DNA of 64,000 bases from Rathayibacter sp. VKM Ac-2856 (GTDB lineage Bacteria; Actinomycetota; Actinomycetes; Actinomycetales; Microbacteriaceae), in NCBI RefSeq assembly GCF_013205055.1, contig NZ_JABMLF010000006.1, positions 186,001 to 250,000 on the forward strand, in the 5' to 3' direction. The translations under genes were made by a program, and so were the position numbers. Positions 1 through 7,854 of this stretch are shown piece by piece. Positions within the stretch are counted from its first letter, which is position 1, and each line of letters starts with the position of its first letter. The notes below the pieces were generated by a model. The model had not been told where the DNA came from and searched no databases. It worked only from the letters and a program-made list of their open reading frames with translations.

Positions 1-376
1 CTTCGGCTCGATCGAGCGCTTCTTCGCGATCCTCACCGAGCACTACGCCGGCGCGTTCCCCGTCTGGCTCTCGCCCGTGCAGGTGGTCGGCATCCCGATC
101 GCCGACGAGTACCTGCCCTACCTCGAGGACGTCGTCGGACAGCTGAAGAAGGCCGGCGTCCGCGCCGAGATCGACTACTCCAGCGACCGGATGCAGAAGA
201 AGATCCGCAACGCGACCCTGCAGAAGGTGCCGTTCCAGATGATCGTCGGCGAGAAGGACCGCGACGCCGGAGCGGTCAGCTTCCGCTTCCGCGACGGCAC
301 CCAGGAGAACGGCATCCCCGTCGCCGACGCCGTCGCCCGCATCCGCGAGGCGATCGCGACGAAGGCGCAGGTCTAG
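1..376 (+). CDS. thrS: Threonine--tRNA ligase, C-terminal part (5' partial)
   Basis: This is the last ~124 codons of a class II threonyl-tRNA synthetase, which charges tRNA-Thr in the cytoplasm; the rest lies upstream of the window. Codons begin at base 2. The first residues (FGSIERF) match the class II motif 3 region that contacts ATP. They are followed by the anticodon-binding domain, with the family pattern [12 protein letters not shown], then a helix rich in Lys, [21 protein letters not shown], and a final helix. The stop TAG is at 374-376. An HIT-family gene starts 2 bp downstream, the same neighbour as in mycobacteria, which suggests one transcript. Identification rests on the anticodon-binding domain and this context. 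Confidence 0.95.
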   Translation, partial: FGSIERFFAILTEHYAGAFPVWLSPVQVVGIPIADEYLPYLEDVVGQLKKAGVRAEIDYSSDRMQKKIRNATLQKVPFQMIVGEKDRDAGAVSFRFRDGTQENGIPVADAVARIREAIATKAQV

Positions 377-378
377 CG

Positions 379-939
379 GTGGCGGAGCCGTTCGACGACG
401 CCGTCCCCGAGGGAGCGGAGTCCTCCGCGCACCTCGCCGGCGTGCCCGACGAGTTCCAGCGTCTGTGGACTCCGCACCGGATGGTCTACATCCAGAAGGG
501 CCAGCCCGGCGCCGACGACTGCCCGTTCTGCGTCGCCCCCACCCTCGGTGACGAGGAGGCGCTGATCGTCGCGCGCGGCGAGCACGCCTACGTGCTGCTG
601 AACCTCTTCCCGTACAACTCCGGCCACCTCCTGGTCTGCCCGTACCGGCACATCCCGCTCTACGACGAGGCCACTCCGGAGGAAGTGGCCGAGATCGGCG
701 CGCTGACCCAGACCGCCATGCAAGTGATCCGCGAGGTCTCGAACAACGACGGCTTCAACCTCGGCATGAACCAGGGCGCCGTCGCCGGAGCCGGCATCGC
801 CGCGCACCTGCACCAGCACGTCGTCCCCCGCTGGGCGACCGACGCGAACTTCTTCCCGATCATCGCCCGCACCAAGGCCCTCCCGCAGCTCCTCGGCGAC
901 GTCCGCGCCGGCCTGGCCGCCGCCTGGCCCCGCCCCTAG
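379..939 (+). CDS. HIT family nucleotide hydrolase/phosphorylase
   Basis: A 186-aa histidine-triad protein. The catalytic triad signature HLHQHVV gives His143, His145 and His147; Cys48 and Cys51 (CPFC) look like half of a metal site. The core resembles the mycobacterial thrS-linked HIT protein, studied as a diadenosine tetraphosphate (Ap4A) phosphorylase, so a role in clearing Ap4A made by aminoacyl-tRNA synthetases is plausible but inferred. The GTG start lies 2 bp after thrS and the gene is probably co-transcribed with it. In mycobacteria the next genes are the phosphatidylinositol/PIM genes pgsA and pimA; here they are absent and a repeat cluster follows. A small hairpin (947-962) follows the stop. 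Confidence 0.88.
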   Translation: MAEPFDDAVPEGAESSAHLAGVPDEFQRLWTPHRMVYIQKGQPGADDCPFCVAPTLGDEEALIVARGEHAYVLLNLFPYNSGHLLVCPYRHIPLYDEATPEEVAEIGALTQTAMQVIREVSNNDGFNLGMNQGAVAGAGIAAHLHQHVVPRWATDANFFPIIARTKALPQLLGDVRAGLAAAWPRP

Positions 940-994
940 CCCGCGCCGTCCGCGTGCGGACGCACCCTGGCCGGGCAGGCCGGCGCCCGCGCCG

Positions 995-1175
995 CATGCT
1001 GGTCGAGTAGCCGCGCAGCGGCGTATCGAGACCCACCCATGCCGACCGTCACCCGCGCAGCGCCCTCCATGCCGGTCGAGCAGCCGCGCAGCGGCCTTCC
1101 ATGCTGGTCGAGCAGCCGCGCAGCGGCCCTCCATGCTGGTCGAGTAGCCGCGCAGCGGCGTATCGAGACCCACCC
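995..1175 (+). repeat. Cluster of four REP-like palindromic elements
   Basis: This fills most of the 332-bp gap between the HIT gene and pdxS. Two full elements (995-1038 and 1132-1175) read CATGCTGGTCGAGTAG, then GCCGC-GCA-GCGGC, then GTATCGAGACCCACCC. Two shortened copies (1068-1096 and 1100-1128) stop after the inner stem. All four are in the same orientation. Each full copy is an imperfect palindrome with outer arms TCGAGTA/TATCGA and a perfect inner hairpin. Related elements in alternating orientation occur at 31306-31568. No transposase is present, so these are probably non-autonomous dispersed repeats. No gene is seen in the gap. Confidence 0.85.
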
Positions 1176-1217
1176 GCCCCCCATTGTCCAGAGCCGATCC
1201 CACCCGGCTCCGTCTCG

Positions 1218-1223
1218 TAGACT
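1218..1223 (+). promoter_or_regulatory. Candidate -10 element (TAGACT) for pdxS
   Basis: TAGACT lies 48 bp before the pdxS ATG. The same hexamer or a one-base variant precedes many genes in this window. No convincing -35 element is visible at the usual distance, as is common in actinobacteria. Confidence 0.5.
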
Positions 1224-1271
1224 GGACGCTGCCGTCGGCGGAAGACGCCGCACAGAACAGGACTCGCGAAC

Positions 1272-2189
1272 ATGACCGACACCACCCCCACGTCCTCCTC
1301 CGCCTCGGAGCAGTTCGGCTCGAGCCGCGTCAAGCGCGGGCTCGCCGAGATGCTCAAGGGCGGCGTGATCATGGACGTCGTCGACGCCGACCAGGCGCGC
1401 ATCGCCGAGGACGCCGGAGCCGTCGCCGTGATGGCCCTCGAGCGCGTCCCCGCCGACATCCGCTCCCAGGGCGGCGTGGCGCGGATGAGCGACCCGGACC
1501 TGATCGACGGGATCGTCTCCGCCGTCTCCATCCCCGTCATGGCGAAGGCGCGCATCGGCCACTTCGTCGAGGCGCAGATCCTGCAGGAGCTCGGCGTCGA
1601 CTACATCGACGAGTCCGAGGTCCTCTCGCCCGCCGACTACGTGAACCACATCGACAAGTGGAACTTCACCGTCCCCTTCGTCTGCGGCGCCACCAACCTC
1701 GGCGAGGCCCTGCGCCGCATCACCGAGGGTGCGGCGATGATCCGCTCCAAGGGCGAGGCCGGCACCGGCGACGTCTCCGAGGCGACCAAGCACATCCGCA
1801 CCATCTCCGCCGAGGTGAACCGCCTGAAGTCCCTCACGAAGGACGAGCTCTACGTCGCCGCCAAGGAGCTGCAGGCGCCCTACGAGCTGGTCGCCGAGAT
1901 CGCGCAGACCGGCAAGCTCCCCGTCGTGCTCTTCACCGCCGGCGGTGTCGCGACCCCGGCCGACGCCGCGCTGATGATGCAGCTCGGCGCCGACGGCGTC
2001 TTCGTCGGCTCCGGCGTCTTCAAGTCGGGCGAGCCCGCGAAGCGCGCCGCCGCGATCGTCCGCGCCACGACGTTCTTCGACGACGCGAAGGTCGTCGCCG
2101 AGGCGTCCCGCGGTCTCGGCGAGGCGATGGTCGGCATCAACGTCGCCGACGTGCCCGCGCCGCACCGACTCTCCGAGCGTGGCTGGTAG
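1272..2189 (+). CDS. pdxS: Pyridoxal 5'-phosphate synthase, lyase subunit PdxS
   Basis: A 305-aa PdxS/SNZ protein, a TIM-barrel enzyme that builds PLP from ribose 5-phosphate, glyceraldehyde 3-phosphate and ammonia supplied by PdxT. Family signatures are [11 protein letters not shown] (Asp35), [12 protein letters not shown] (Lys92, the lysine expected to carry the ribose-derived intermediate) and [12 protein letters not shown] (Lys160, the second catalytic lysine, with the phosphate-binding glycines). The length is normal for the family; the first 15 residues are a Ser/Thr-rich tail. ATG start. pdxT begins inside its last codons, so the two subunits are translationally coupled. The pathway is the DXP-independent one. 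Confidence 0.97.
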   Translation: MTDTTPTSSSASEQFGSSRVKRGLAEMLKGGVIMDVVDADQARIAEDAGAVAVMALERVPADIRSQGGVARMSDPDLIDGIVSAVSIPVMAKARIGHFVEAQILQELGVDYIDESEVLSPADYVNHIDKWNFTVPFVCGATNLGEALRRITEGAAMIRSKGEAGTGDVSEATKHIRTISAEVNRLKSLTKDELYVAAKELQAPYELVAEIAQTGKLPVVLFTAGGVATPADAALMMQLGADGVFVGSGVFKSGEPAKRAAAIVRATTFFDDAKVVAEASRGLGEAMVGINVADVPAPHRLSERGW

Positions 2190-2859
2190 CGAGCACCCGC
2201 CCGTGGCGGGCGAGGCCCGGATCGCGGGCGAGGGCGAGACGCGGGAGTCCCTGGAGGGGCTCCGCGTCGGCGTCCTCGCCCTGCAGGGCGACTTCCGCGA
2301 GCACGCGCACGTCCTGCGCGAGCTCGGGGCCGAGGTGGTGCTGGTGCGCCGCCCGTCCGAGCTCGCCTCCGTCGCCGGCCTGGTCATCCCCGGCGGCGAG
2401 TCCACCGTGATGGACAAGCTGTCGCGCCTGTTCGACCTCGCGGAGCCGGTCAAGGACGCGATCGCCGCGGGTCTGCCGGTCTACGGCACCTGCGCGGGCC
2501 TGATCATGCTGGCGGACCGCGTCCTCGACCGCATCGACGGCCAGCACAGCTTCGGCGGCCTCGACGTCACCGTCCGCAGGAACGCCTTCGGCAACCAGCT
2601 CGACTCCTTCGAGACCGACCTGCACATCGCCGAGATCGGCGACCCGCCGATGCACGCGGTCTTCATCCGCGCTCCCGTGGTGGAGGAGCTGGGGGAGCGG
2701 GCACAGGCCCTCGCCACGCTGGCCGACGGCCGCGTCGTGGCGGTGGAGCAGGGCGCCCTGCTCGGCACCGCGTTCCACCCGGAGATCACCGGGGACTACC
2801 GCTTCCACGAGCTGTTCCTGCGGAAGGTCGCCGCGACCCGCTTCGGCGCGGCACAGTAG
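2179..2859 (+). CDS. pdxT: Pyridoxal 5'-phosphate synthase, glutaminase subunit PdxT
   Basis: A 226-aa class I glutamine amidotransferase that releases ammonia from glutamine for PdxS. The catalytic triad is visible: Cys105 in [10 protein letters not shown], and His200 and Glu202 in FHPEIT; the oxyanion strand PGGES is at 71-75. The GTG at 2179 overlaps the end of pdxS by 11 bp. A second in-frame GTG at 2203 would remove 8 residues, and the protein's first ~27 residues are not part of the conserved fold, so the exact start is uncertain. The neighbouring pdxS makes the assignment firm. Confidence 0.95.
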   Translation: MAGSEHPPVAGEARIAGEGETRESLEGLRVGVLALQGDFREHAHVLRELGAEVVLVRRPSELASVAGLVIPGGESTVMDKLSRLFDLAEPVKDAIAAGLPVYGTCAGLIMLADRVLDRIDGQHSFGGLDVTVRRNAFGNQLDSFETDLHIAEIGDPPMHAVFIRAPVVEELGERAQALATLADGRVVAVEQGALLGTAFHPEITGDYRFHELFLRKVAATRFGAAQ

Positions 2860-2863
2860 GGGC

Positions 2864-3724
2864 ATGCCCGAACTCCCCGAAGTGCAGGCGCTCGCGCGCG
2901 ACCTCGACGAGCGCCTCGGCGGTCGGGTGCTCGAGCGCCTGGACGTCTTCGCCGTGTCCGCCCTGAAGACGGTCACCATCCCGCCGTCGTCGCTGGCGGG
3001 GGAGACGGTGCACGGGGTGAGCCGGCACGGCAAGTTCCTCGACCTCGCGATCGGGGACGCGCACGTCCTGCTGCACCTGGCCCGGGCGGGCTGGGTGCGC
3101 TGGCGCCCGGAGCGCCCGACCGCGCCGGTGAAGCCGGGCCGCGGCCCGCTCGCCGCGCGCCTCGTCCTCGACGACGGCTCCGGCTTCGACATCACCGAGG
3201 CCGGGACGAAGAAGAGCCTCGCGATCTCGATCGTGCCGGATCCGCGGGACGTCCCCGGCGTCGCGAGGCTCGGACCGGACCCGCTGGACCCGGAGTTCAC
3301 CCGCGAGATCCTCGGCGCGATCCTCGCCACCGCCGGCCGCTCCCAGATCAAGGGCGTGCTGCGCGACCAGTCCCGGATCGCCGGGATCGGCAACGCCTAC
3401 TCCGACGAGATCCTGCACGTCGCGCGGATGTCGCCGTTCAAGCCGGCCTCGCTGACCCCCGACGAGCTCGACCGCCTCTACACCGCGCTCCGCTACACCC
3501 TCGAGGAGGCGCTCGGCCGGGCCGAGGGCCTGCACGCCGCCGACCTCAAGCGCGAGAAGAAGCTCGGGATGCGCGTGCACGGCCGCACCGGCGAGGCCTG
3601 CCCCGTCTGCGGCGACACCGTCCGCCAGGTGACCTACTCCGACTCCACGCTGCAGTACTGTCCCACCTGCCAGACCGGCGGCAAGCCCCTCGCCGACCGC
3701 GTCCTCTCCCGCCTCCTCAAGTAG
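2864..3724 (+). CDS. Fpg/Nei family DNA glycosylase
   Basis: A 286-aa base-excision-repair type protein. The N-terminus PELPEV supplies the catalytic Pro2 and Glu3, Lys57 aligns with the conserved lysine, the H2TH motif is at SRIAGIGNAYSDEIL (around 170), and a four-cysteine zinc finger closes the protein (Cys246, Cys249, Cys266, Cys269). In classical Fpg the hairpin before the last CxxC carries an essential Arg (G-R-S-T-x-YC); here the equivalent run is SDSTLQYC, with Asp260 at the expected Arg site. It therefore belongs to an actinobacterial side branch whose activity is less certain than for MutM. It starts 4 bp after pdxT with ATG. Likely a DNA-damage protein, but substrate unknown. Confidence 0.85.
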   Translation: MPELPEVQALARDLDERLGGRVLERLDVFAVSALKTVTIPPSSLAGETVHGVSRHGKFLDLAIGDAHVLLHLARAGWVRWRPERPTAPVKPGRGPLAARLVLDDGSGFDITEAGTKKSLAISIVPDPRDVPGVARLGPDPLDPEFTREILGAILATAGRSQIKGVLRDQSRIAGIGNAYSDEILHVARMSPFKPASLTPDELDRLYTALRYTLEEALGRAEGLHAADLKREKKLGMRVHGRTGEACPVCGDTVRQVTYSDSTLQYCPTCQTGGKPLADRVLSRLLK

Positions 3725-3762
3725 ATCTCCGGCCCCCGCACGCTCGTCCCCTTCGCCGTCCG

Positions 3763-3991
3763 GCGTGCCGGAGACCTTCCTCAGTGCTGGAGTCCCGCGG
3801 GGCGGACCTCCGGCTCGTGATTCGTGCTTCGGCTCGTGGATTCGGCCCGTTCGAGCGTGCCGGAGGTGTTCTCGCGTGCCGGAGCCTCCCGGGGTGGACG
3901 TTCGGCTCGTGATTCGCGCTCCGGCTCGTGGTTCCGGCCCGTTCCGGCGTGCCCGACCCGGATCCACGTGCCGAGCGCGCGGAGCAGCGAC
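3763..3991 (+). repeat. Short copy (about 2.5 units) of the 92-bp repeat
   Basis: The ~400-bp gap between the glycosylase gene and yebC holds two full units starting at 3808 and 3900 and the second half of a preceding unit. The landmarks CGGCTCGTGATTCG and GCGTGCC recur at 92-bp spacing and in the same register as in the large array at 19233-20336. The copies are more diverged than those in the large array. No gene is supported in this gap; open frames through it are by-products of high GC. The yebC promoter follows. Confidence 0.8.
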
Positions 3992-4063
3992 GCCCGTACG
4001 CGCCGGGAGCCGCCGCGAGCAGGCGCCCGGGCGCGGCTCCGGACGCCCCGACCGGCGCTCGAT

Positions 4064-4069
4064 TACACT
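4064..4069 (+). promoter_or_regulatory. Candidate -10 element (TACACT) for yebC
   Basis: TACACT, the only AT-rich hexamer in the region, lies 60 bp before the yebC start. It would give a leader of roughly 50 nt carrying the GGGAGCACC ribosome-binding site. Confidence 0.45.
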
Positions 4070-4128
4070 GGACCAGCCATCAGCGGCGCCCGCGGGAGTC
4101 GCACGAACGAGATTTCCGAGGGAGCACC

Positions 4129-4893
4129 GTGTCCGGGCATTCCAAGTGGGCCACGACCAAGCACCAGAAGGCGATCAAGGACTCGCGTCGCGCGAAGTCC
4201 TTCGCCAAGCTGATCAAGAACATCGAGGTGGCCGCCAAGATCGGCGGCGCCGACCTCTCCGGCAACCCGACGCTCGTCGACGCCGTGCAGAAGGCGAAGA
4301 AGACCTCGGTGCCGAACGACAACATCGACCGCGCGATCAAGCGCGGCGCGGGCCTCACCGGCGAGGTCATCGACTACACGACGATCATGTACGAGGCCTA
4401 CGGCCCGAACGGCATCGCGCTGCTCGTCGAGTGCCTCACCGACAACAAGAACCGCGCGGCGGCCGACGTCCGCACCGCGATGACCCGCAACGGCGGCACC
4501 ATGGCCGACCCGGGCAGCGTCGCCTACAACTTCGCGCGCAAGGGCGTCATCACGGTCCCGCACGGCGACGGCGTCACCGAGGACGACGTGCTCGGCGCGG
4601 TCCTCGACTTCGGCGTCGACGACGTCATCGACCACGGCGAGACCTTCGAGGTGCGCACCGAGGCCAGCGAGCTCGTCCCGGCCCGCTCCGCCCTCCAGGA
4701 CGCCGGCATCGACTACGACGCCGCCGACGTCGAGTTCGTCGCCTCGCTGCAGGTCGAGGCCGACGCCGAGACGGCGCGCAAGGTCTTCCGCCTCATCGAC
4801 GCCCTCGAGGACTCGGACGACGTGCAGAACGTCTACACGAACCTCGACATCACGCCCGAGGTCCGCGCCGAGCTCGAGAACGACGAGGAGTAG
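4129..4893 (+). CDS. yebC: YebC/PmpR family protein
   Basis: A 254-aa protein beginning [17 protein letters not shown], the hallmark N-terminus of the YebC/TACO1 family, followed by the family's three-domain fold. GTG 4129 is chosen because the conserved N-terminus starts there and GGGAG lies at the right distance; the frame stays open further upstream through repeat DNA but shows no similarity. Members have been described as DNA-binding regulators and, more recently, as ribosome-associated factors that help translation of proline runs. Which applies here cannot be told. It precedes ruvC as in mycobacteria, and a PP-rich proteome with efp in the same window fits the translation role (inference). 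Confidence 0.93.
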   Translation: MSGHSKWATTKHQKAIKDSRRAKSFAKLIKNIEVAAKIGGADLSGNPTLVDAVQKAKKTSVPNDNIDRAIKRGAGLTGEVIDYTTIMYEAYGPNGIALLVECLTDNKNRAAADVRTAMTRNGGTMADPGSVAYNFARKGVITVPHGDGVTEDDVLGAVLDFGVDDVIDHGETFEVRTEASELVPARSALQDAGIDYDAADVEFVASLQVEADAETARKVFRLIDALEDSDDVQNVYTNLDITPEVRAELENDEE

Positions 4894-4929
4894 CCCGGTG
4901 ACCCCGGCTCGTCCCGGGCGGGCGCGCTG

Positions 4930-5511
4930 ATGCGCGTCCTCGGGATCGACCCGGGGCTCACCCGCTGCGGCGTCGGCATCGTCGACGTCGGACGCGACCG
5001 TCGGGCGACGCTCGTGCACGTCAGCGTCCTGCGCACGCCGCCCGCGGCGCCCCTCGAGCGCCGGCTGCTCGCGCTCGGCGACGGGATCGAGGCCCTGCTC
5101 GACGAGCACCGGCCCGACGCCGTCGCGATCGAGCGCGTCTTCGCGCAGAACAACGTCAGCACCGTGATGGGCATCGCCCAGATCAGCGGCGTCGCGCTCG
5201 TCGCGGCCGCCCGCCGCGACCTCGTGGTCGGCATGCACACGCCGAGCGAGGTGAAGGCGGCGGTGACCGGCTACGGCGCGGCCGACAAGCGCCAGGTCAC
5301 CACGATGATCCAGCGCATCCTCCGCCTCGACGCCCCGCCGACGCCCGCCGACGCGGCCGACGCGCTGGCCCTCGCCGTCTGCCACGCCTGGCGCGGCGCG
5401 GTCCGCGCGGCCACCGCGGAGGCCGAGGGGGAGACCCCGGCCCAGCGCGCCTGGCGCGCCGCCGAGGCCTCCACTCGAACGCCTGTTCGAGCCTCTAGAC
5501 TGACGCGGTGA
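4930..5511 (+). CDS. ruvC: Crossover junction endodeoxyribonuclease RuvC
   Basis: A 193-aa Holliday-junction resolvase that cuts four-way junctions symmetrically after RuvAB branch migration. The RNase H-like active site is complete: Asp7 (GIDPG), Glu68 (IERVF), Asp141 and Asp144 (ADAADALA). Residues after ~155 form an Ala/Arg/Glu-rich tail beyond the usual domain. The start is ATG, and its TGA overlaps the ruvA GTG. The 3' end of the coding sequence carries a LexA box and a -10 element for ruvA, so this gene doubles as the ruvAB promoter. Confidence 0.96.
   Translation: MRVLGIDPGLTRCGVGIVDVGRDRRATLVHVSVLRTPPAAPLERRLLALGDGIEALLDEHRPDAVAIERVFAQNNVSTVMGIAQISGVALVAAARRDLVVGMHTPSEVKAAVTGYGAADKRQVTTMIQRILRLDAPPTPADAADALALAVCHAWRGAVRAATAEAEGETPAQRAWRAAEASTRTPVRASRLTR
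5475..5490 (+). promoter_or_regulatory. SOS (LexA) box upstream of ruvA
   Basis: TCGAAC-GCCT-GTTCGA is a perfect inverted repeat and matches the mycobacterial LexA box consensus TCGAAC-N4-GTTCGA exactly. It sits inside the ruvC coding sequence, 5 bp upstream of a TAGACT -10 element and 17 bp before the ruvA start codon. LexA bound here would block ruvAB transcription. It is the only perfect match I noticed in the window. Confidence 0.85.
5496..5501 (+). promoter_or_regulatory. -10 element (TAGACT) of a predicted leaderless ruvA promoter
   Basis: TAGACT is followed by exactly six bases and then the ruvA GTG, so transcription is expected to begin at or near the start codon. The SOS box immediately upstream occupies the -35 to spacer region. 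Confidence 0.65.
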
Positions 5512-6113
5512 TCTCCTCCCTCCGCGGCACCGTCCTCTCCGCCCGCGGGAGCCTCGCGGTCGTCGACGTCCACGGCGTCGGCTACGCGGTCAACGTCACC
5601 CCGCAGCACGCGCTCGAGCTGCGCGTCGGCGACGAGACCGTGCTGACGACGACGCTGATCGTCCGCGAGGACTCGCTGACGCTCTACGGCTTCCCGGACG
5701 AGGAGCAGCTCGAGATCTTCGAGCTGCTGATCGCCGTCACCGGCGTCGGCCCCAAGTCCGCGCTGGGCGTGCTCGGCTCCGTCGAGCCCGACCGCATCGC
5801 GCAGGCCGTCGCCGACGAGGACGACGCCGTCTTCCGCAAGGTCTCCGGCATCGGCCCCAAGACGGCGAAGCTCATCATCCTGTCGCTCGCGGGCAAGCTC
5901 GCGGTCCGCCCGCGCGCCGCCCGGGGCTCCGGCCCCGCCGCGACGGCCGCGCAGAGCGTGCTCTCGGCGCTCGTCGGTCTCGGCTGGCCCGAGCGCGTGG
6001 CCGCCGAGGTGGTCGACGAGATCCTGCTCGACGCCCAGGTGTCGGACGCCGCGAGCGTGCAGTCGCTGCTCCGCCTCGCCCTGGCCCGGCTCGGTCCGGC
6101 GGCGCGCTCGTGA
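5508..6113 (+). CDS. ruvA: Holliday junction branch migration protein RuvA
   Basis: A 201-aa RuvA, the tetrameric subunit that holds the Holliday junction and recruits RuvB. The N-terminal OB-fold covers about 1-64 ([14 protein letters not shown] start, LTLYGF near 63). Two helix-hairpin-helix motifs follow ([10 protein letters not shown] and [12 protein letters not shown]), and the C-terminal UBA-like domain (residues ~150-200) contacts RuvB. The GTG start overlaps the ruvC TGA by 4 bp, and the ruvB GTG overlaps the end of ruvA the same way. The LexA box and -10 element upstream indicate SOS-inducible expression together with ruvB. Confidence 0.96.
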   Translation: MISSLRGTVLSARGSLAVVDVHGVGYAVNVTPQHALELRVGDETVLTTTLIVREDSLTLYGFPDEEQLEIFELLIAVTGVGPKSALGVLGSVEPDRIAQAVADEDDAVFRKVSGIGPKTAKLIILSLAGKLAVRPRAARGSGPAATAAQSVLSALVGLGWPERVAAEVVDEILLDAQVSDAASVQSLLRLALARLGPAARS

Positions 6114-7156
6114 GCGGCGACGACCTGATGGGTCCCGAGGTCGCCTCCGAGGCCGAGATCGCCTTCGAGGGCGCGCTCCGCCCGAAGAACCTCGGCGAGT
6201 TCGTCGGCCAGCGCAAGGTCCGCGGCCAGCTCGAGCTGCTGCTCAAGGCGGCGGCGATGCAGGGCCGCACCCCCGACCACATCCTGCTGGCCGGCCCGCC
6301 CGGGCTCGGCAAGACCACGCTGGCGATGATCGTCGCGGAGGAGAGCTCCTCGCCGCTGCGGATGTCGAGCGGCCCCGCCATCCAGCACGCCGGCGATCTC
6401 GCCGCCGTCCTCTCCTCGCTCCTGCCCGGCGAGATCCTCTTCATCGACGAGATCCACCGCATGGCGCGCTCCGCGGAGGAGATGCTCTACCTCGCGATGG
6501 AGGACTTCCGGATCGACATCATGGTGGGCAAGGGCGCCGGAGCGACATCTGTCCCCCTGGATCTCGCGCCGTTCACCCTCGTCGGCGCGACGACGCGATC
6601 GGGTCTCCTGCCCAATCCGCTGCGCGACCGCTTCGGCTTCACGGCCCACCTCGAGTTCTACGCCGAGGACGAGCTGCGCCAGGTGCTCAGCCGGGCGGCG
6701 CGACTGCTCGACCTCGACATCGACGGCGAGGCGGTCGCCGAGATCGCCGGCCGCTGCCGGGGCACCCCGCGCATCGCGAACCGGCTGCTGCGCCGCGTCC
6801 GCGACTTCGCGCTCGTGCACGGCGGTCGCGCCGACGTCACCGCCGTGCGCGCGGCGCTCGACCTCTACGACGTGGACGAGCTCGGCCTCGACCGACTCGA
6901 CCGCGCCGTGATGGACATCGTGCTCACCCGCTTCGACGGCGGGCCGGTCGGTCTCAACACGCTGGCGGTCTCCGTCGGCGAGGAGGCCGAGACGGTCGAG
7001 GCCGTCGTCGAGCCGTTCCTCGTGCGGATCGGCCTGCTCACCAGGACGCCGCGCGGCCGCGTCGCCACACCCGCGGCGTACCGGCACTTCGGCGTGGATC
7101 CGCGCGGGGGAGCGGCCGCCGGCTCCCAGCGGCCCCTGTTCGGAGATGACCTATAA
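6110..7156 (+). CDS. ruvB: Holliday junction branch migration DNA helicase RuvB
   Basis: A 348-aa AAA+ motor that forms hexameric rings pumping DNA through the RuvA-bound junction. Walker A is GPPGLGKTT (62-70), Walker B is LFIDEIHRM (Asp113, Glu114), sensor 1 lies in GATTRSGLL, and the C-terminal winged-helix DNA-binding domain follows at about 255-335. The length is typical. GTG start overlapping the ruvA stop by 4 bp (GTGA). Its TAA stop falls within a TATAAT that may be the yajC -10 element. Confidence 0.97.
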   Translation: MSGDDLMGPEVASEAEIAFEGALRPKNLGEFVGQRKVRGQLELLLKAAAMQGRTPDHILLAGPPGLGKTTLAMIVAEESSSPLRMSSGPAIQHAGDLAAVLSSLLPGEILFIDEIHRMARSAEEMLYLAMEDFRIDIMVGKGAGATSVPLDLAPFTLVGATTRSGLLPNPLRDRFGFTAHLEFYAEDELRQVLSRAARLLDLDIDGEAVAEIAGRCRGTPRIANRLLRRVRDFALVHGGRADVTAVRAALDLYDVDELGLDRLDRAVMDIVLTRFDGGPVGLNTLAVSVGEEAETVEAVVEPFLVRIGLLTRTPRGRVATPAAYRHFGVDPRGGAAAGSQRPLFGDDL

Positions 7157-7157
7157 T
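7152..7157 (+). promoter_or_regulatory. Candidate -10 element (TATAAT) for yajC-secDF
   Basis: A perfect consensus TATAAT overlaps the ruvB stop codon, 100 bp upstream of yajC. It would allow the Sec genes to be expressed independently of the SOS-controlled ruvAB genes. No clear -35 element. Confidence 0.5.
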
Positions 7158-7257
7158 CTTCAAGGCCCGACGGGCCGCTCGGTCCGCCGTACCGCCCCCT
7201 GAGCCCATCGGCTCTCGGACTCGCGGAGGACCGCCCTCAACTCCGGAAGGCTCACCC

Positions 7258-7662
7258 ATGGATCCGACGATCATCCTGCTCGTCCTGCTTCTCGCCGTGA
7301 TGATCATCTTCATGTTCCGCAACAACAAGAAGCGGCAGCGCGAGGCGGAGAAGATGAAGACCGGGCTCGTCCCCGGCGTCGAGCTGATGACCGGCTCCGG
7401 CCTCTTCGGCACGGTCGTGTCGGTCGACGAGGACGAGAACAAGATCGTCATCGAGTCGACCCCCGGCACCCTGCTGACCATCCACCGTCAGGCCGTCGCC
7501 CGCCTGGTCGACCCGGCGGAGAACGCCGTCGTCGCCGACGAGGACGAGGCCGCGATCGCGCCGGCCGCCGAGTCGCCCGCGTTCGGCGAGCGCGACGTCG
7601 CGCACTCCTCCGACCCGCTGGTCGACCCGGCGGAGCGCGACCGCAGGCCCGACGCGCAGTAG
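7258..7662 (+). CDS. yajC: Preprotein translocase subunit YajC
   Basis: A 134-aa small inner-membrane protein associated with SecDF. A single N-terminal membrane helix (residues 4-20, IILLVLLLAVMIIFMF) is followed by the charged RNNKKRQREAEKMK and the family core GVELMTGSGLFGTVVSVDEDENKIVIE. The Asp/Glu/Ala-rich tail after residue 80 is longer than in proteobacterial YajC, as is usual for actinobacteria. ATG start. It precedes secD, matching its role as an accessory of the SecDF-YajC complex. A hairpin at 7671-7700 lies between it and secD. Confidence 0.92.
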   Translation: MDPTIILLVLLLAVMIIFMFRNNKKRQREAEKMKTGLVPGVELMTGSGLFGTVVSVDEDENKIVIESTPGTLLTIHRQAVARLVDPAENAVVADEDEAAIAPAAESPAFGERDVAHSSDPLVDPAERDRRPDAQ

Positions 7663-7670
7663 TCTCCAGG

Positions 7671-7700
7671 GCGGGCAGGGTGCCACGGCACCCCGCCCGC
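7671..7700 (+). terminator. Rho-independent-type hairpin after yajC
   Basis: GCGGGC-A-GGGTG, loop CCACGG, then CACCC-C-GCCCGC followed by TCTTCC. It lies 8 bp after the yajC stop. It could end or attenuate transcription before secD, which then would need readthrough or its own promoter in the 150 bp that follow. Confidence 0.6.
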
Positions 7701-7854
7701 TCTTCCACGTCCGGGGTGCGCCCCGGTCCGAAGACCGTCGGCCGAGGGGTGGGCACGGACCGCGAGGTCCGCGCGGCGCCCGGGGTCGACGTCGACCGCA
7801 GAGCCAGCGTCGGCCGGAGAGCCGGCGCCGACCGAAGAAGAAGGTGAGCCCTGG

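Noticed and set aside
947-962. Strong terminator after the HIT gene
   Set aside because: CGTCCGC-GT-GCGGACG is a 7-bp stem with a two-base loop and no U-run. Too weak to list as a terminator.
3928-4128. N-terminal extension of yebC by 67 codons
   Set aside because: The extension is translated repeat and leader DNA, upstream of and across the TACACT promoter candidate. The conserved YebC N-terminus begins at GTG 4129.
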